A stretch of DNA of 64,000 bases from Adineta vaga (GCA_021613535.1 CP075495.1:4340001-4404000); one strand, 5' to 3'; positions 1-12,016 are shown, numbered from the stretch's first letter. Program-made: numbers and translations. The notes: a model not told the origin generated them from the letters alone.

Positions 1-601
1 GTCCGAAGGACAATTGACCATTTACGTCTAAAATTCAAAAGAATCAAAGAAATGCAATATGGTGATTAACACAGTAAGACAAGAAAAACGAAAGGGCACA
101 TATTATGATTGATTGATAATAATAATAATATAGGAAGAAAGAAATATCTAATGAACCCATGTGGACCTATATAAACATGAATATAACTAACCCTTCTGTG
201 AAAGCTTCAATATCTTCTCGTTGTTCATCAAGTGCTTGATCAAGATCAAGATAAGGTCCAAGTTCAGTTCGACTTCCATCTTGACGACATAGTTGAAGTG
301 TACAATCAGCAACCTATCAAATGTACATATGTCATTCTATATTTGATTTTAATAAATCAAAATTTACTTGATGTGGCGCATTGAGAACTTTATGTATGCT
401 ACTTAATTGATTGCTTAAAACAGTTGATTTAAGAAATGTAAATGTCGGTGGTCGAGCTGGTTCAGGTAGATTAACACTTGAAAATGGATCAGTATCATCA
501 AGATATTGTACACGACATTGTAATGTTGATGAGTTACCATTTAATCCATTACTTTCACTATAAGTATTCGTTGTTGATGAAGCTAATGATGAACTCGACA
601 T
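1..601 (-). CDS. FHOD: FHOD-type formin, N-terminal part (runs off the window)
   Basis: Seen: exons complement(369..601), (192..313), (1..27), joined by 55-nt and 164-nt GT..AG introns in phase. They give about 127 residues from an ATG at 599-601. After a Ser/Thr/Asn-rich start comes a segment with YLDDTDPF, LPEPARPPTFTF and the start of the GTPase-binding region; exon 2 encodes LQLCRQDG and YLDLDQALDEQREDIEAF, and exon 3 RKWSIVLRT. Known: this order is the N-terminal GBD of FHOD formins, diaphanous-related actin nucleators that act on stress fibres and muscle actin. The FH3, FH1 and FH2 domains would lie left of position 1. A good acceptor at 666-667 lies 65 nt upstream of the ATG with no nearby donor, so the leader is either trans-spliced or joined to a distant 5' exon. 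Family call is firm; FHOD1 versus FHOD3 cannot be resolved. Confidence 0.88.
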
Positions 602-3466
602 TATGTTCGATATTCGAACAGATTCATTTCAATTGAATTTTTTTAAATGACTCGTCCTACATTATCTAAAAGAAAACTAATGTATAACTATGCTTATTTT
701 TTTCCTATATCTCTCTCTTTCTCGTTTATTATAGTGTCGAAGTAGATTAATTCTTTAGTGCTATTTTTTTCTGAAAAGGTCAAGTAGAAAAAAACAAGTT
801 GAGTAAAAAAATAGATACACTGAATGAAACTCATTTCATCGAGATATCTCCCGTCAGAGGCGTATTCTCCTTTTTTTTTATGAAACTCGAAGGACTTTTT
901 TCTTCTTTGTATGCATAAAAATGGACGTCAATATAAATATATCAGCGAGGGAAAGGCGAAAAAAATTGTTCTCCTAAGCGGGCGTAAACAGTCTATCTTG
1001 ATGATCAAATGAATATCAGCAGTATAACAACAAACTAGAAGAGAAAAACCAGTAGGTATCCTCATAACTTCTTTTTCTTTTTCCTGTTCTGCGTTCTTCC
1101 CGGACAAAAAAAAATACGAGAAAATTATGCAACGGAAGGGTACGTACAGAAGATTCTTCGTTGTATACATGTATATGTATATGTATATAACACTCAACAG
1201 AACAATGGAACCCAAAAGAAGAAAAGGAAAATGACGGCGTTTTGTACATATTTGCCAATGAGTATAGAGGGAGAAGAAAAAGAAAAGCTTATCTTTCTCC
1301 ACGCTTCCACTCTACGAACATCTCTCATCTTACCTCCTCCATATATATATATATATGTGTGTATGTGTATGTGTATGTGCATGTATATGTACATGCATAT
1401 ACGAAGGAGTTAAACATTGAAGAACTTGCTTTCTTTTCTCTTTCTTTTCTCGGTCTAATAACAGTAGTAAAGAGGCGAGAAAGATGTTGTTGTCTGCATA
1501 TTATTAGTATAGGCTAGTACAAGAAGAATAGAACAATATCAGTTTCTGACTTTTTTTTGTCTAACATGATGATTGATATTAATGAACAACGAGGCGAATG
1601 GAGTCATCGAGTCAAATATAGAGTTAGTGTTGACGATTAAGTATTTTTAATCGATCAAAAATAATTCTCCGAAAAAAACAAATCTTCGTACAATAGATTA
1701 GAACAAAAACAGAAACAAAACACTTCTCCTATACATTCTTACAAGAAGAAAGAAGAAAGAAAACAGCAGACGATGTCAAACAGTGTTCATATGTAAATGA
1801 CTCTCTATCAATCGGGTATAATTGCCTTTGTCTAATAATAGTCTGTCGTTTATAATCTCTCTTACCATCGATCGATGATCACCTTTTGAACAAAAGAATT
1901 CAATTGAATTTATATATTTATACATGTCTCAGAATGAGTTCGGTCATCGGGAGTAAAATTTCTTCTTCTTCTTCTCTACTTAATATAAAACTTAGAATAT
2001 CTTCTACTAAACGAAGATAAGAATTCTGATAATTAACTGATTGAACGAGATCGATACTTCTATCGCTCTAAAAGAATATCAACAAATATCCAGGGTAGAT
2101 ATAGGCAAATGATGCGCTAGAACATCTCTAGAGACGACATCTGATATAACTGATGACATATATTGCGCCATATTTGTACTAACCGATACTCTACAAATAG
2201 TGTAAAATCAAGGTTTTCTCTCTCTCTCTCTTTCTCTCTCCCTCGTTCTTGCTCTCACTTCCTTCAATAATATCTCCTCAAAATCGATCGATGTTGATTA
2301 TACAATCAATAGACCTCGGTTCTTTTTATTTGCTTTTAGCACTTACATCATCACACTTTTTCTACGAATATTATTCGGAAGATAAATAAATTTTCTTTTT
2401 CTGCTTATAACCTGTATAATTATGAAAATTGATTAACTACTGTTACTTTTAAAGATAAATAATAATGATGATGTTCTACTAATACGCGATAATATGTACA
2501 TACCACGCTGTGATCAACAGATTATTGACAACAACAATAGTTTCTCATTCGTATTATTCAAAATAATGAATATATGATTTTTTTTTTAAAACGAAAATAT
2601 CAAAATATAAAATTGATCGAATACAATCCGCTCAATATTTCTTTTATATTCCTCGAGCACATTTAACGATGCATGAAGAACGTTTGATTTTATCATCTAT
2701 TCAATTGATATCAACTATCAAGGATACAATGAAAGAAAATGTTACATAGATATGTATATATCATTAAATAAATGCTATTTTTTTGTTTGGATGTTGTTAT
2801 TCATTTAAAAAAAGACTTGTTTTTATTTTTAGTTATATTCCAATGTCAAAGATATCAATCAAATCATGGATAAATTTTATTTCTTTGTAATTTAATTAAT
2901 AGTAGTTTTAAAACATCGATTCAATGATTTCGAGACGTTAAAGTTCAATAACGGTATGTGTACATAAAGTAATTGTTCGATTTATCTATCAATGACTCGA
3001 TTCTAACGACAGTAGTAAAGGACAAATCGAGTATACGTAACGAAAGATACTAAGACAAATAAATAATGTACTTATTCTTTTCACCAATAGTCAACTTTAT
3101 TTAACCAGAATAAAGAATAACAATAACGAAGATTCACATTTCAGTATATGATTTATTTCTGTTTATTTATCTTATGAAATAAATATCCTAACAAATTCTT
3201 AAATATTGGTCAGAAGTCAATCATACTCTAATGAAACAACACATTTGTGTTTATAACATATCCTTACAAATGGTTCAATTTCTATTCAAAATAATCTAAT
3301 ATATTACATTTTTCTACTCATTACGCACATAATTTTATTTTTATTTCAGATTTTCCATCTAATAAACTGATTTTTCATTCGAATATCCGAACAATCTAAC
3401 CTATCTTCTATGGGGGTTAAGATCTGATAATATCTCTCAAGAAAAATAAACCTAAAACTTACTTAC
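602..3466. other. Long intergenic or leader-intron region, no gene seen
   Basis: No ORF here shows protein-like composition. The segment holds pyrimidine runs (about 2215-2245), A/T homopolymers and TATG-type simple repeats (1147-1400). It lies upstream of FHOD on its strand, so it is probably promoter or a large 5'UTR intron of that gene. Confidence 0.6.
1338..1402. repeat. TA / TGTATG simple repeat
   Basis: A (TA)n run passes into repeats of TGTATG and then a near-palindrome (CATGTATATGTACATG). A sister TATG-rich tract lies at about 1160-1188. The short frames across it are artefacts of the repeat. Confidence 0.8.
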
Positions 3467-3547
3467 ATGCAAGCTTGATGGATATCAAATGACGAAATGA
3501 ATCATTCTTTGTCGGTCCATGGATTATTGATGCTTGTCTTATTTCAT
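3467..3547 (-). other. Orphan candidate exon (81 nt) between FHOD and NELFA
   Basis: On the minus strand, TTTCTAG precedes an 81-nt stretch that is open in one frame (EIRQASIIHGPTKNDSF...) and is followed by a near-perfect donor GTAAGT. It lies downstream of the NELFA stop and upstream of FHOD. It may be a 5' leader exon of FHOD, spliced over about 2.8 kb to the acceptor at 666-667, or an alternative last exon of NELFA. No homology recognised. Confidence 0.3.
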
Positions 3548-3768
3548 CTAGAAAAAAACAACGAATTTTTATACATCATTTTTTTCCTTTTAACTATATT
3601 TACATATATTGTATATGTATAAACGATCCGAAAAAAAAGAGAACAAAGTAAATAGTGAAACATCAACTATACAAAAAAAAATATCAACATAAGAAAAAAA
3701 AATGTACGAATGAACCGATCTGTCTAGCTTTCTCTCGGTATATATTTCTTCTTTCATTCTTTTTTTTT

Positions 3769-6056
3769 CTAACTTAATGGTCGTAGTTTTTTAATACGTT
3801 TCCATTCACCAGTCGTTGTATTCATTTGAAAAAATGTTTCAGCAAAATATTGTTGAGGTTGACCGGTAGTTTGATCAAGAATTGTTTCATCTTTTTCATT
3901 CAACTTTATTGTAACAATTGGATTATCCGATTTGTCAGCTTCGATTGTACGATCTATTCAACAGAACAATTCTTCTTTAAAATCTTTCAACACTATCTAC
4001 TATACATACCACGAACACCAGCAATAAAAGATAATATTCGACTTTTGTCTGATCGAGTTAAACATGTGCTTGAACGAAAAAGTTCACGAGCAAATTCAAT
4101 TTGTTCATTCTAAACATACGCAATCAATTTCTCACTAATAAATCTCTCTCTGTCGATGTATCTATATTTACAGTTAGTTTAAAATCCGTTCGTGTTGGTG
4201 AAGTATTGAGTAGTAAATCTTGTTCAAATCTATTTGAATTATTATTATTGTTATTATTATTATTATTATTAATATTTGTTGAATAATTTCTATCGATACG
4301 AGGATGATGAAGTCCATAGTATAGATCATTTACTGCATCTATTCAAAGAGAGATGACATTTTTCTGAATGAAAGAAGTATAAAATATACTATGCATAACA
4401 GGATTAGGTGTTGCTGGCATTTCATTAAGACTTAATGGTGCATAAGTTGCTGGCTAAAAATTACAATCGAATATATATATATAGAGAGAGAGAAAGTTAT
4501 ATATTTAAAATAAATGAAATCGTTTCATACTGAGATGTAAGGAGTATATGGTTCGGAATGTGTTGGAATTGAGAATTCTTGTGATTCAGGATTTGTCGTG
4601 ATTGTTGATGAAGCAGTAAGTAAATCCTCAAATGAGCTATCTGCATGATCAATACTTTGCTGTTGAGCAACAGTCTTTTTACTACGACTGGATTTCTTTT
4701 CAGTGACAATATCATCATCATCCACTAGAGACAAGAAATGAGAAAAATAAACAATTATATACGAAAACAAGGCATGATAACATTGACATAGACTATGAAA
4801 AATCTCTTATGATAACTGATATATCTACAATTCGAAGAATAAGAAAAACGATCTTTCCTACTTTTTACTTTTAGAATGACAAGCCTCAAGAAAAATGAAA
4901 ATCATAGAAATTCATATTCTGACTTACAAGTAAGTTTCTTTCGTTTTTTATCATTCAATGCCTGTTCTTCTTCCAATGAAAGTAACTAGAATGAATGAAT
5001 CAATTAACAAATTAATTTTACAGGTAGAATGTCACATTACTTTAACATTGCCTTCACGTCGATTATGCAAACGTGATGTACCAATGATACCCGATGTTGT
5101 ACTAATAGGATTTGATTTTAAAAAGCCAACATTTGATGGTTTTGGTGTTGAACTTGATGAAGAATAAGATGATGCTAAACAATAAGAAATCAGTTCTTAT
5201 AATTGATAAAGAAAAAAAGAATTAATTTTCTTCGTTTACAGTAATCATCAACTGATCGTCGAGATCCAGTAATAGCAGCATAATCTGATGTTTTTTTTGT
5301 TTTCGATGTTTGAGCACCTATAAAACAAATTAATATACATTCAATAAAATAAAAACTTTGTATTACAAACTTTTCTCCAATAAATCTTGTCTAATTCTTG
5401 CTGATTTGGCTTTACGAATAAGACTAAAACATTTCGATGGATTTGGAATGTCACCTGTTAACATTTTTAATGCACTTCTTCCCAAATAGCATGATTCTAA
5501 CGGTAGATGTGTTGTATCATTATTTTTTTTAACTAAAAATAGAAATAATATACAAATTTATTGAGAATAATAAATTAAAACCTGTTTTTCTTAATTCTTG
5601 TATTCCATCACTAAAACCTTCACATTCTTGATCAGTTAAATCAAGATTAAATAATGATTTATCTGGAAATGTTTTCATTATTTCACTAATGACAGCAACC
5701 CATTGATCACCAACATTATCCTTTCGACTTAATTCAATAATATCGCTTAGTAAAGTTTCCCACTAAAAATAAACAAAATTTTATCCGGTTGAGAAAAAAA
5801 ATATCCTTCATCTACGTACTTCACTTATATTTCGTTTTGGTATATGAATAAAGGCAAGTAATAGTTTAACTTTCACTAATGTATCTAAACTCCATAGAAT
5901 CGATTTGATCGATGATAAATGCTCTTGTGTTAAAGTTGAACTGATACTAAACGATGACCATAGATCCCCATGTGATCCAAGTTTATTATGAAGCCAAAAA
6001 CCAACATCTTCATCTTTGGAACTCGTATTATTTGTAGTCGTTGGTGTTGATGTCAT
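3769..6056 (-). CDS. NELFA: Negative elongation factor A (NELF-A)
   Basis: Seen: 11 exons on the minus strand: 5820-6056, 5582-5762, 5371-5532, 5240-5317, 5041-5174, 4928-4985, 4531-4724, 4390-4453, 4172-4338, 4010-4109, 3769-3953. They total 1560 nt, 519 residues; the human protein is about 528. The N-terminus has GFWLHNKLG and VKVKLLLAFIHIPKR; exons 2-3 give DQWVAVISEIMKTFPD and LPLESCYL; the end has the FARELFRSST...ILSFIAG helix and finishes at IKKLRPLS. Known: NELF-A bridges NELF-C to Pol II and helps impose promoter-proximal pausing in the nucleus. The middle is low complexity, with a poly-Asn run encoded at about 4232-4273. An acceptor at 6072-6073 just before the ATG fits a trans-spliced leader. 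It is divergent from PIH1D2 with 386 bp between the start codons. Confidence 0.95.
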
Positions 6057-6341
6057 TGTAAGATTTGTAGTCTAATGAAAAAAAGAGAAATTATCTGAGA
6101 AAGTGCGCACAAAACTATATCCTTTCTACTATCAATCACATTTATGAAGATGAAGAAAATAAGCTGTAGAAGGACACCTACCAATCAGTATCGTTGTGAC
6201 AAGAAGCTATTATATCTGGTGACATCTTTAACGAGGTCAAGGATATATAGAGAATGAGAAAAGAAAACGATACTATCTAGATGAATGATTTTTGATTAAA
6301 ATGAATGTTAAATATTTTTCAAATATTCTTTTTTTTATCCA

Positions 6342-6355
6342 GTTACTATAGAAAC
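6342..6355. promoter_or_regulatory. RFX X-box, full consensus match
   Basis: GTTACTATAGAAAC matches RYYNYY-N2-RRNRAC at every position. It lies about 88 bp before the PIH1D2 ATG, in the promoter shared with NELFA. RFX factors use such sites to drive cilia genes in animals. Confidence 0.65.
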
Positions 6356-6442
6356 TGATTCGAATTTTATGAAAGAAATGTCTCTTTCATTATTCCAAAC
6401 TACTACTGTAACTTGATTATTTATTGTTATATACTTTTTCCA

Positions 6443-7663
6443 ATGGATATGCTTCGACTTCAAACTAATGCCAATTCAACATCAAATGATATGATGGATA
6501 AAGCTAAACGTGTATGGAGTATGCTCGATGAATTAGCATCAAGTGATCCTTCAGCTTACAAGTAAGTTTTGTGCGTAAGTAACGGATTTTGCTCTCTCTC
6601 TCTCTCTCTCTAATGAAATCTTTTCTATTCTGACTTTTTGTATAGAAATTATATTCAAAAAACGTTAACAGAAGGAAAAGAATGGATGAAACCACCAACA
6701 CCTTGTTTTGCAGTACGATCTTTACTATGTGTAAGTTTTTTTTCTGCCAAAAATTATACATATTCTTCTACATGTAGGATAATCTTAAAACGAAAGTTTT
6801 TTATCTAAATGTATTCACTTGGTTACGATTACCAGCTCCAGAAAAAACGGATGAATCAATAAAAATGTATCCACTCACACCAACAGAAATGAAACATCAT
6901 AATGGTAAATTTTTTGGAATATTTTCAAAATCTTCTTGATCTATATTTTGTAATTTATTAAGAATCTTGTATGATTATGAATGTTGCGGTACATCCAAAC
7001 ATCTTGGAAAATATTTCACGTGCTCATTTAATTCAATCCATATTGAATTTAGTGACGTCTCAGTATAAATTATTAGTTGACCATGATCAGTATGAAATCC
7101 TCGACGACAAAACTATTGGAAATTTAGAAGAAATTCAACGAACTTTTGTTAAACCAATTTCAAAAAATGATAAAAATAACGAAAATGTTGAAGATGTCTT
7201 CAATAAAGATCTCAGTCCTTCGTTAATCAAACAGCTGTCGTCAATGACAATATCTAATCAATCATCTTCATCATCGAACAAACAAGAATTACAACAACAG
7301 CTACCAAAGAAGATTGTAAAATCACCTGTTCTAATCGAAGAATTATGGACCATTCCTACATTTACTGAAAAGATTTCTGCCGATAAGAAATCCTTAATTA
7401 TACGTATTTCATTACCAGATTGTGAAAGTGTTGCTGATTGTGATCTATCTATTCTACGACATGAAGAAATTATACAAATGGAATGTTCGAAACTTCACAC
7501 ACGTCTGAATCTTGATATGAAACAACGCAATAAACAAGACATCAATCCTAATAGTACATTCTCTATTCAAAATTTAACTGCTAAATTTGTACGTAAAACA
7601 CAACAATTGGTTCTTACTATTCCCATCAATAGTGAATCGATAACAAATGGAGAGAATAAATAG
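6443..7663 (+). CDS. PIH1D2: PIH1 domain-containing protein 2-like dynein assembly factor
   Basis: Seen: four exons, 6443-6561, 6646-6730, 6778-6904, 6963-7663, total 1032 nt, 343 residues. The first exons encode the PIH1D2-type start (RVWSMLDELASSDPSAY, then NYIQKTLTEGKEW) and LNVFTWLRLPAP of the PIH domain. The C-terminal third, after a Ser/Gln-rich linker, is CS/p23-like (IIRISLPDCESVADCDLSI, ending in QLVLTIP). Known: PIH proteins form R2TP-like complexes with HSP90 that pre-assemble axonemal dyneins and other complexes in the cytoplasm. Human PIH1D2 is about 315 residues, so this copy is near full length with a longer linker. Intron 1 contains a (CT)n run (6592-6611). The start is the first ATG; a second in-frame ATG lies two codons on. 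The X-box at 6342 supports a ciliary role. Confidence 0.88.
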
Positions 7664-8200
7664 ACCAATGATATAAAATCTATTGTAATCAATTCATTTT
7701 ACTTTCTAAAAAATACATCTTTTAAAGACAAAGTTTCAAATTGTAATAGATTGTGGCTGCATAAGATTATATCAAATATTTTCTCATGAATTTGGATAAA
7801 TCAATTGTATATAAAGAGAAAAAAGCATGTTTCAAATCAAGGAATAGTTTTTCAGAGATATAAAATTAATATTATTTATCTTTCTTCAATGATGAACTTG
7901 CTCAATATTGAACATCTGATATTTACTCTTCTATCTATTATAATGTCGTTAAATAACAGAGTTTGAAAGTATTGATTTACAATATCTATTTACCAAATAT
8001 TTCAAACGATTTTGAATAGAAAAATATGAACATGAATGACGTCTTTTCTTGTTTTATTAGAAGATAAATAATTATTTATGTGACACTATTTGTTTTTATT
8101 AGATCGAGATTAAAAAAAAGAATGTTCTATTTGTGAATTTATTGCTGAGAAAGAAAAGGGAACTAGAATTTTCTTATATCATTCATTCACGATTTGTACA
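7664..8200. other. Intergenic, 3'UTR of PIH1D2 and leader of next gene
   Basis: AT-rich, no coding frame that looks real. It contains AATAAA-like signals and A/T runs only. Confidence 0.6.
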
Positions 8201-8732
8201 ATGTGTTTAGAAGATGCTGGTGAAGATCTTATTTGGTGTATATGTGCTCCATTAGCTGCTATACTTTGTTGTATGTTGAAAATTCACTTGTATAGACATT
8301 ACATATGATTTCTTACTCCTTTTTTTGTCTAGGTAAATTCTGTGTAAGTATTTTAGTTTTCTAATTTAGTGAAATTCTTCTTTTTTATCGGTTAGAAGGA
8401 TCGAAAAGATCGTACTGATGTTCATCAAGCTCCATCATCTCCGTACGTTCTCTAACTGATAAAATCAGAAGATTTCTCTTTTTTTTTTAAATTTCTTTTA
8501 CAGCTTTCATCAACAACCTACCGGTCATATTCCGATGGAAGATATCTATGGTCGACGTTCCTATCATCAAACACAACTTTATCCCGATCATAATTCTCAA
8601 TCGTTCTATACATCTCATAACTATCCTATAAAAGGCAATCATTTAATACCGCAACAAACTCATATTTCTAATGATCAACCTTCAGCATCTCAAACGACAA
8701 GCTATATTGTATTAAAAAATGTACATAAGTAA
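8201..8732 (+). CDS. Small Cys-rich putative membrane-associated protein
   Basis: Not recognised. Seen: exons 8201-8270, 8333-8343, 8396-8442, 8504-8732 join in phase to 118 residues. The second exon is an 11-nt microexon flanked by good splice sites. The N-terminal 30 residues form one hydrophobic, Cys-rich segment (IWCICAPLAAILCCCKFC) followed by a basic KDRKDR. The remainder is polar, rich in His, Gln, Ser and Tyr, with no domain. Inference: a short membrane-anchored or multiply palmitoylated protein with an exposed tail. It converges on the FoxQ2-like gene, with 121 bp between the stop codons. The gene model rests on splice sites and phase only. Confidence 0.5.
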
Positions 8733-8810
8733 TTCATAAACATGAGATATCTTTTTTTTGTTGTTGTGCATACAATTTATTCATGTTAAACATTTTGAAT
8801 GAAGATAAAA

Positions 8811-8836
8811 AGAAAGAAAGAAAGAAAGAAAGAAAG
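8811..8836. repeat. (GAAA)n microsatellite
   Basis: Tandem GAAA units in the gap between the two convergent genes. No coding role. Confidence 0.85.
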
Positions 8837-8853
8837 TTTTTTTTTAAGAAAAT

Positions 8854-9342
8854 TCAATAATGATATCCTTGTTCTTGATGTATGGGATAATCCATTGATA
8901 CATCGGTATTTATCATCCAAGGTATTGGTTGAATAGATGAATTATTTGCATGTTTTGCTCGAAGTCGTGCTTGTCTACGACGAAAATCACCTCGAAGAAA
9001 TGCATCAAGTGAAGCTGGATGAATACTCCAATAATAGCCACGTCCATTTTCGACTTTCTTCTGTCGAATAAAACATTCATTCAAAGATAAATTATGTCGA
9101 ATTGAATTTCGCCATGCTTTACTATGTAACGTTGCAAAATAAGGATATTGATGAGCAATCCATTCATAAATATCAACAAGTAACATTTGATAAGTAGATG
9201 AAGATAAAATTGCTCGAGCAATAAGAGCTACATAGGATTCTTCAGGTTTTGTCAATGGCTTTTTATGTTTGGAAATTTCATGAGAATAAATTGAATCAGT
9301 TGGTGGACTGCAACTAAGATAACCACTATCTTGTGGATTCAT
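8854..9342 (-). CDS. FOXQ2: Forkhead transcription factor, FoxQ2-like
   Basis: Seen: one exon of 162 residues from the ATG at 9340-9342. A forkhead domain spans about residues 32-128: SYVALIARAIL, the recognition helix AWRNSIRHNLSLNECFI, and the wing GRGYYWSIHPA...GDFRRRQAR. Known: forkhead proteins bind DNA as monomers. The wing with YWSIHPA followed by FRRRQAR is typical of FoxQ2, an anterior/apical neuroectoderm regulator kept in many invertebrates. The reading frame runs further upstream, but an acceptor (TATCTAG) sits 8 nt before the chosen ATG and a donor-like GTAGGT lies about 50 nt upstream, so the extra N-terminal codons are probably intron. Flanks outside the domain are very short, with only about 31 residues before it. 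FoxQ2 rather than another Fox class is moderately sure. Confidence 0.82.
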   Translation of the reverse strand: MNPQDSGYLSCSPPTDSIYSHEISKHKKPLTKPEESYVALIARAILSSSTYQMLLVDIYEWIAHQYPYFATLHSKAWRNSIRHNLSLNECFIRQKKVENGRGYYWSIHPASLDAFLRGDFRRRQARLRAKHANNSSIQPIPWMINTDVSMDYPIHQEQGYHY

Positions 9343-10476
9343 ATTTAGTTCTAGATAAAAACAAAAGTCAAAACACTTTCGATTATGAATATATTTCACC
9401 TACCGTGAATTAAAGATAGTAGATCGCAATTCTGATTTATTCTATCAAATCATTCTTCATATATAGGTATCGTTTGTCTCTTCTTTCTTTCTCTCTTTCT
9501 CTGTATCTTTGTTCACTAGAAAAATGATGAATTGTCACTGCTGTGTAGAAAATTGATTAATCGTATTGGTATGAGGTGGCAGCTTATTCATCAATTTATG
9601 TTGTTCTCACGTCAATATGAATTGTCAACAGAAGAAAAGTGTCATCGACATATCGATCACTGATCAGCTCGATAGTGATCACTTGCAAGCTGCGGCACAA
9701 TTGTTAACTATTATATTGTTTCTTCCTCTATCATTGATTTCACCATTGATAGAGAAAATCGTTCCATATCAAGAATTAAACATGATTATTGATTGAATTT
9801 CGTATTGTTCTCTCCCATGTAGACATCAGAGAAAAAACAAATTCATCATGTGGTTATGCCATACAATCATGATAATGATTACTCAAGACAAATAAAACAT
9901 CTTTGCTTTCATCTCAAGTGAATGAGATAAAAAAAAAAGAAAGATTTGATCTTCTACTAACTATATAATTATTTTCAATAATATGTCATTGAGCACAGAA
10001 GACTAATTAAACGATGATCTGTCTATCAATCATCCAAAACAATGTTCCGAATATTGTAGATTGTAGACATTATGTACCGACATATAAAAGTCAATTTTAT
10101 CAGTATTAATAGTAGATAACCGAAAAGGAAATGAATCTTACTATATTAAGACATACATACTTATATGCTTATGAATATATATATATATAGGAAAGGCAGA
10201 ACTTCCATTATTATTACTTACAAGTATCAATTAAAGATAAATATTGACATTATTGTGGTCTTTATTTGACTATAAATAATGGGGAAGAGACACCTCGTGG
10301 GTGCTATTCTTGGAAGTCAATAGTACTCTAGCACAGACTTCTTTCATAGGCATATATTGCATTTTTCGAAATAGAATTTAATTAAAAAATATCTTTCTTT
10401 GTTTTTCATGAACAAGTAAAAGGAATATAAACTTAAACATATGAATGTATGTTTGTATGTATGAACTATTTGTTCT
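9343..10476. other. Intergenic region upstream of FoxQ2-like gene
   Basis: No gene seen. Contains the FoxQ2 5' flank, the 3' flank of the SOCS-box gene and a GC-richer segment at about 10280-10345 with inverted repeats. Confidence 0.55.
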
Positions 10477-12016
10477 TTAATGATATTCTGGTCGATATTG
10501 GACATATTGACTAAGACGATATGGAAGTTCACGAGTAATATCTTCAAGATTTCCATTAGATACACTTAAATAATGAAGAATTAAACGACGACAAATGGAT
10601 TTTAAATTCAATTGATTTGGTAGAACAATAATAGATATTTGTAATTCTCTTCCACAATTATTTTTCGTTGTACAAAATGCCATACGATTGCCCGAAAATG
10701 AAAATATGGGTGTTAAAAAGTTTCGACACATATGTAACGAACATACATGAGAAATCAATTGAGTATGAATACGTTTCAAACGTTGTAATGTATTGGCATT
10801 ATATATATCAAAATAACTCAAAGGTAATGTTTGTCCACAATGACATCGTGTGTCGGCAAATGTTAATATTATACAAACACTATCAGGCGTATATATCATA
10901 GAAAGAAAACGAAAACCGTCATCGATAAAAATCTGTTCTGATGTATATGTTGACCATGTATGAATGTTCTTTAAAGTTAAATATGAACCAGTTGATTGAT
11001 GATGTTGTGAAATTGTTTGTAATTGAACTTTACTTGAATTACTAGGTGTTAATGTTGTTGTATTATAATTAATTATGGTAGTTCGATGATATGTTGCTTG
11101 TGTATAGATAAGTAAACGAGATGACCAATAATTCGGAGTAAATTGAAATTGAGTACGAATATCAATCGGTAGAATTCGTCGATAGATTTTTGCTTCTTTT
11201 TTTACAACTAAATTAAAAGAATTATGAATTGAAAAAATAACAAATAACTCATTTTACTTTTATAAAAATCTAATGCAATTGATTCATCAAAGATTGGTAT
11301 GCGTATAACAACTTGTGTTCTATCCATAGACCATGCTGAATAAACTTTACTAGGATCGATTAATCCATTATAATCATTATCTAATGAACAAACATAACGA
11401 TTTAATTTTAAATCAACAATAATAAATTGTGTTTTATGTAAAATAAATGAATAAACTGATAACATGATTGTATCACCATGATTCAAACCGGATACTGAAC
11501 AACCATTAACAATGCCATGAACTGAATAATTTTGAAGAGAACTTATCATAGCTGGAATATAATTATATTCAAAATGTTCACGTAATTTTTCACTTTTTAT
11601 TGATGAAGATAATGATGGAAGAATTGAACGTGATGTTGAAAAGAAACGTTTGCGTGAACAACGAGTAAAAGTCGGATGAAGTTTACGAGATAAAGATTCA
11701 GAACAAAAACCCGGTGCACAAACACTATGAAGTTCTGAATTACATGTAAATGTATGTTGTGCAAAACCAAATAATTCTAAAAAAGCAAATCACATGATAA
11801 AAAGATGGAATTTTCAAGAATTCTTATTTCTTTACCAGATATTCCATGAAGCCATTCAACATGTGAACATCGATATATTTCTTGCCATTCATTATAATCT
11901 GTTTTTTTCCTAATTATTGAAGATTTCATTTTGGATAGAATCAATGTTTGTTGAAGATTATTATCAGTCATAGATGATTTTAATTGATGATTTTCTTTGG
12001 AATTATGTATACCCAT
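10477..12016 (-). CDS. SOCS-box protein with uncharacterised beta-rich body
   Basis: Seen: exons 11836-12016, 11258-11776, 10477-11207 join in phase to 476 residues. The last 40 residues form a SOCS box: a BC-box-like LKSICRRLILHYL and a Cul5-box-like ITRELPYRLSQYVQY. The body is beta-rich with repeated segments (YSFILHKTQFIIVDL, FSFSGNRMAFC) suggestive of a degenerate propeller, but no WD repeat is clear. Known: SOCS boxes recruit Elongin B/C and Cullin-5 (or Cul2) to make E3 ubiquitin ligases; the body would select substrate. The N-terminus MGIHNSK fits a myristoylation signal (Gly2, Ser6). A GTAAG sequence lies just before the ATG, so the first codons could differ if that is a real donor. 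I cannot name the subfamily. Confidence 0.72.

Noticed and set aside
928-1517. Overlapping long frames on both strands
   Set aside because: They run over TATG/TA repeats and A/G tracts, have no splice context and encode Tyr/Ile/Met strings typical of simple repeats.
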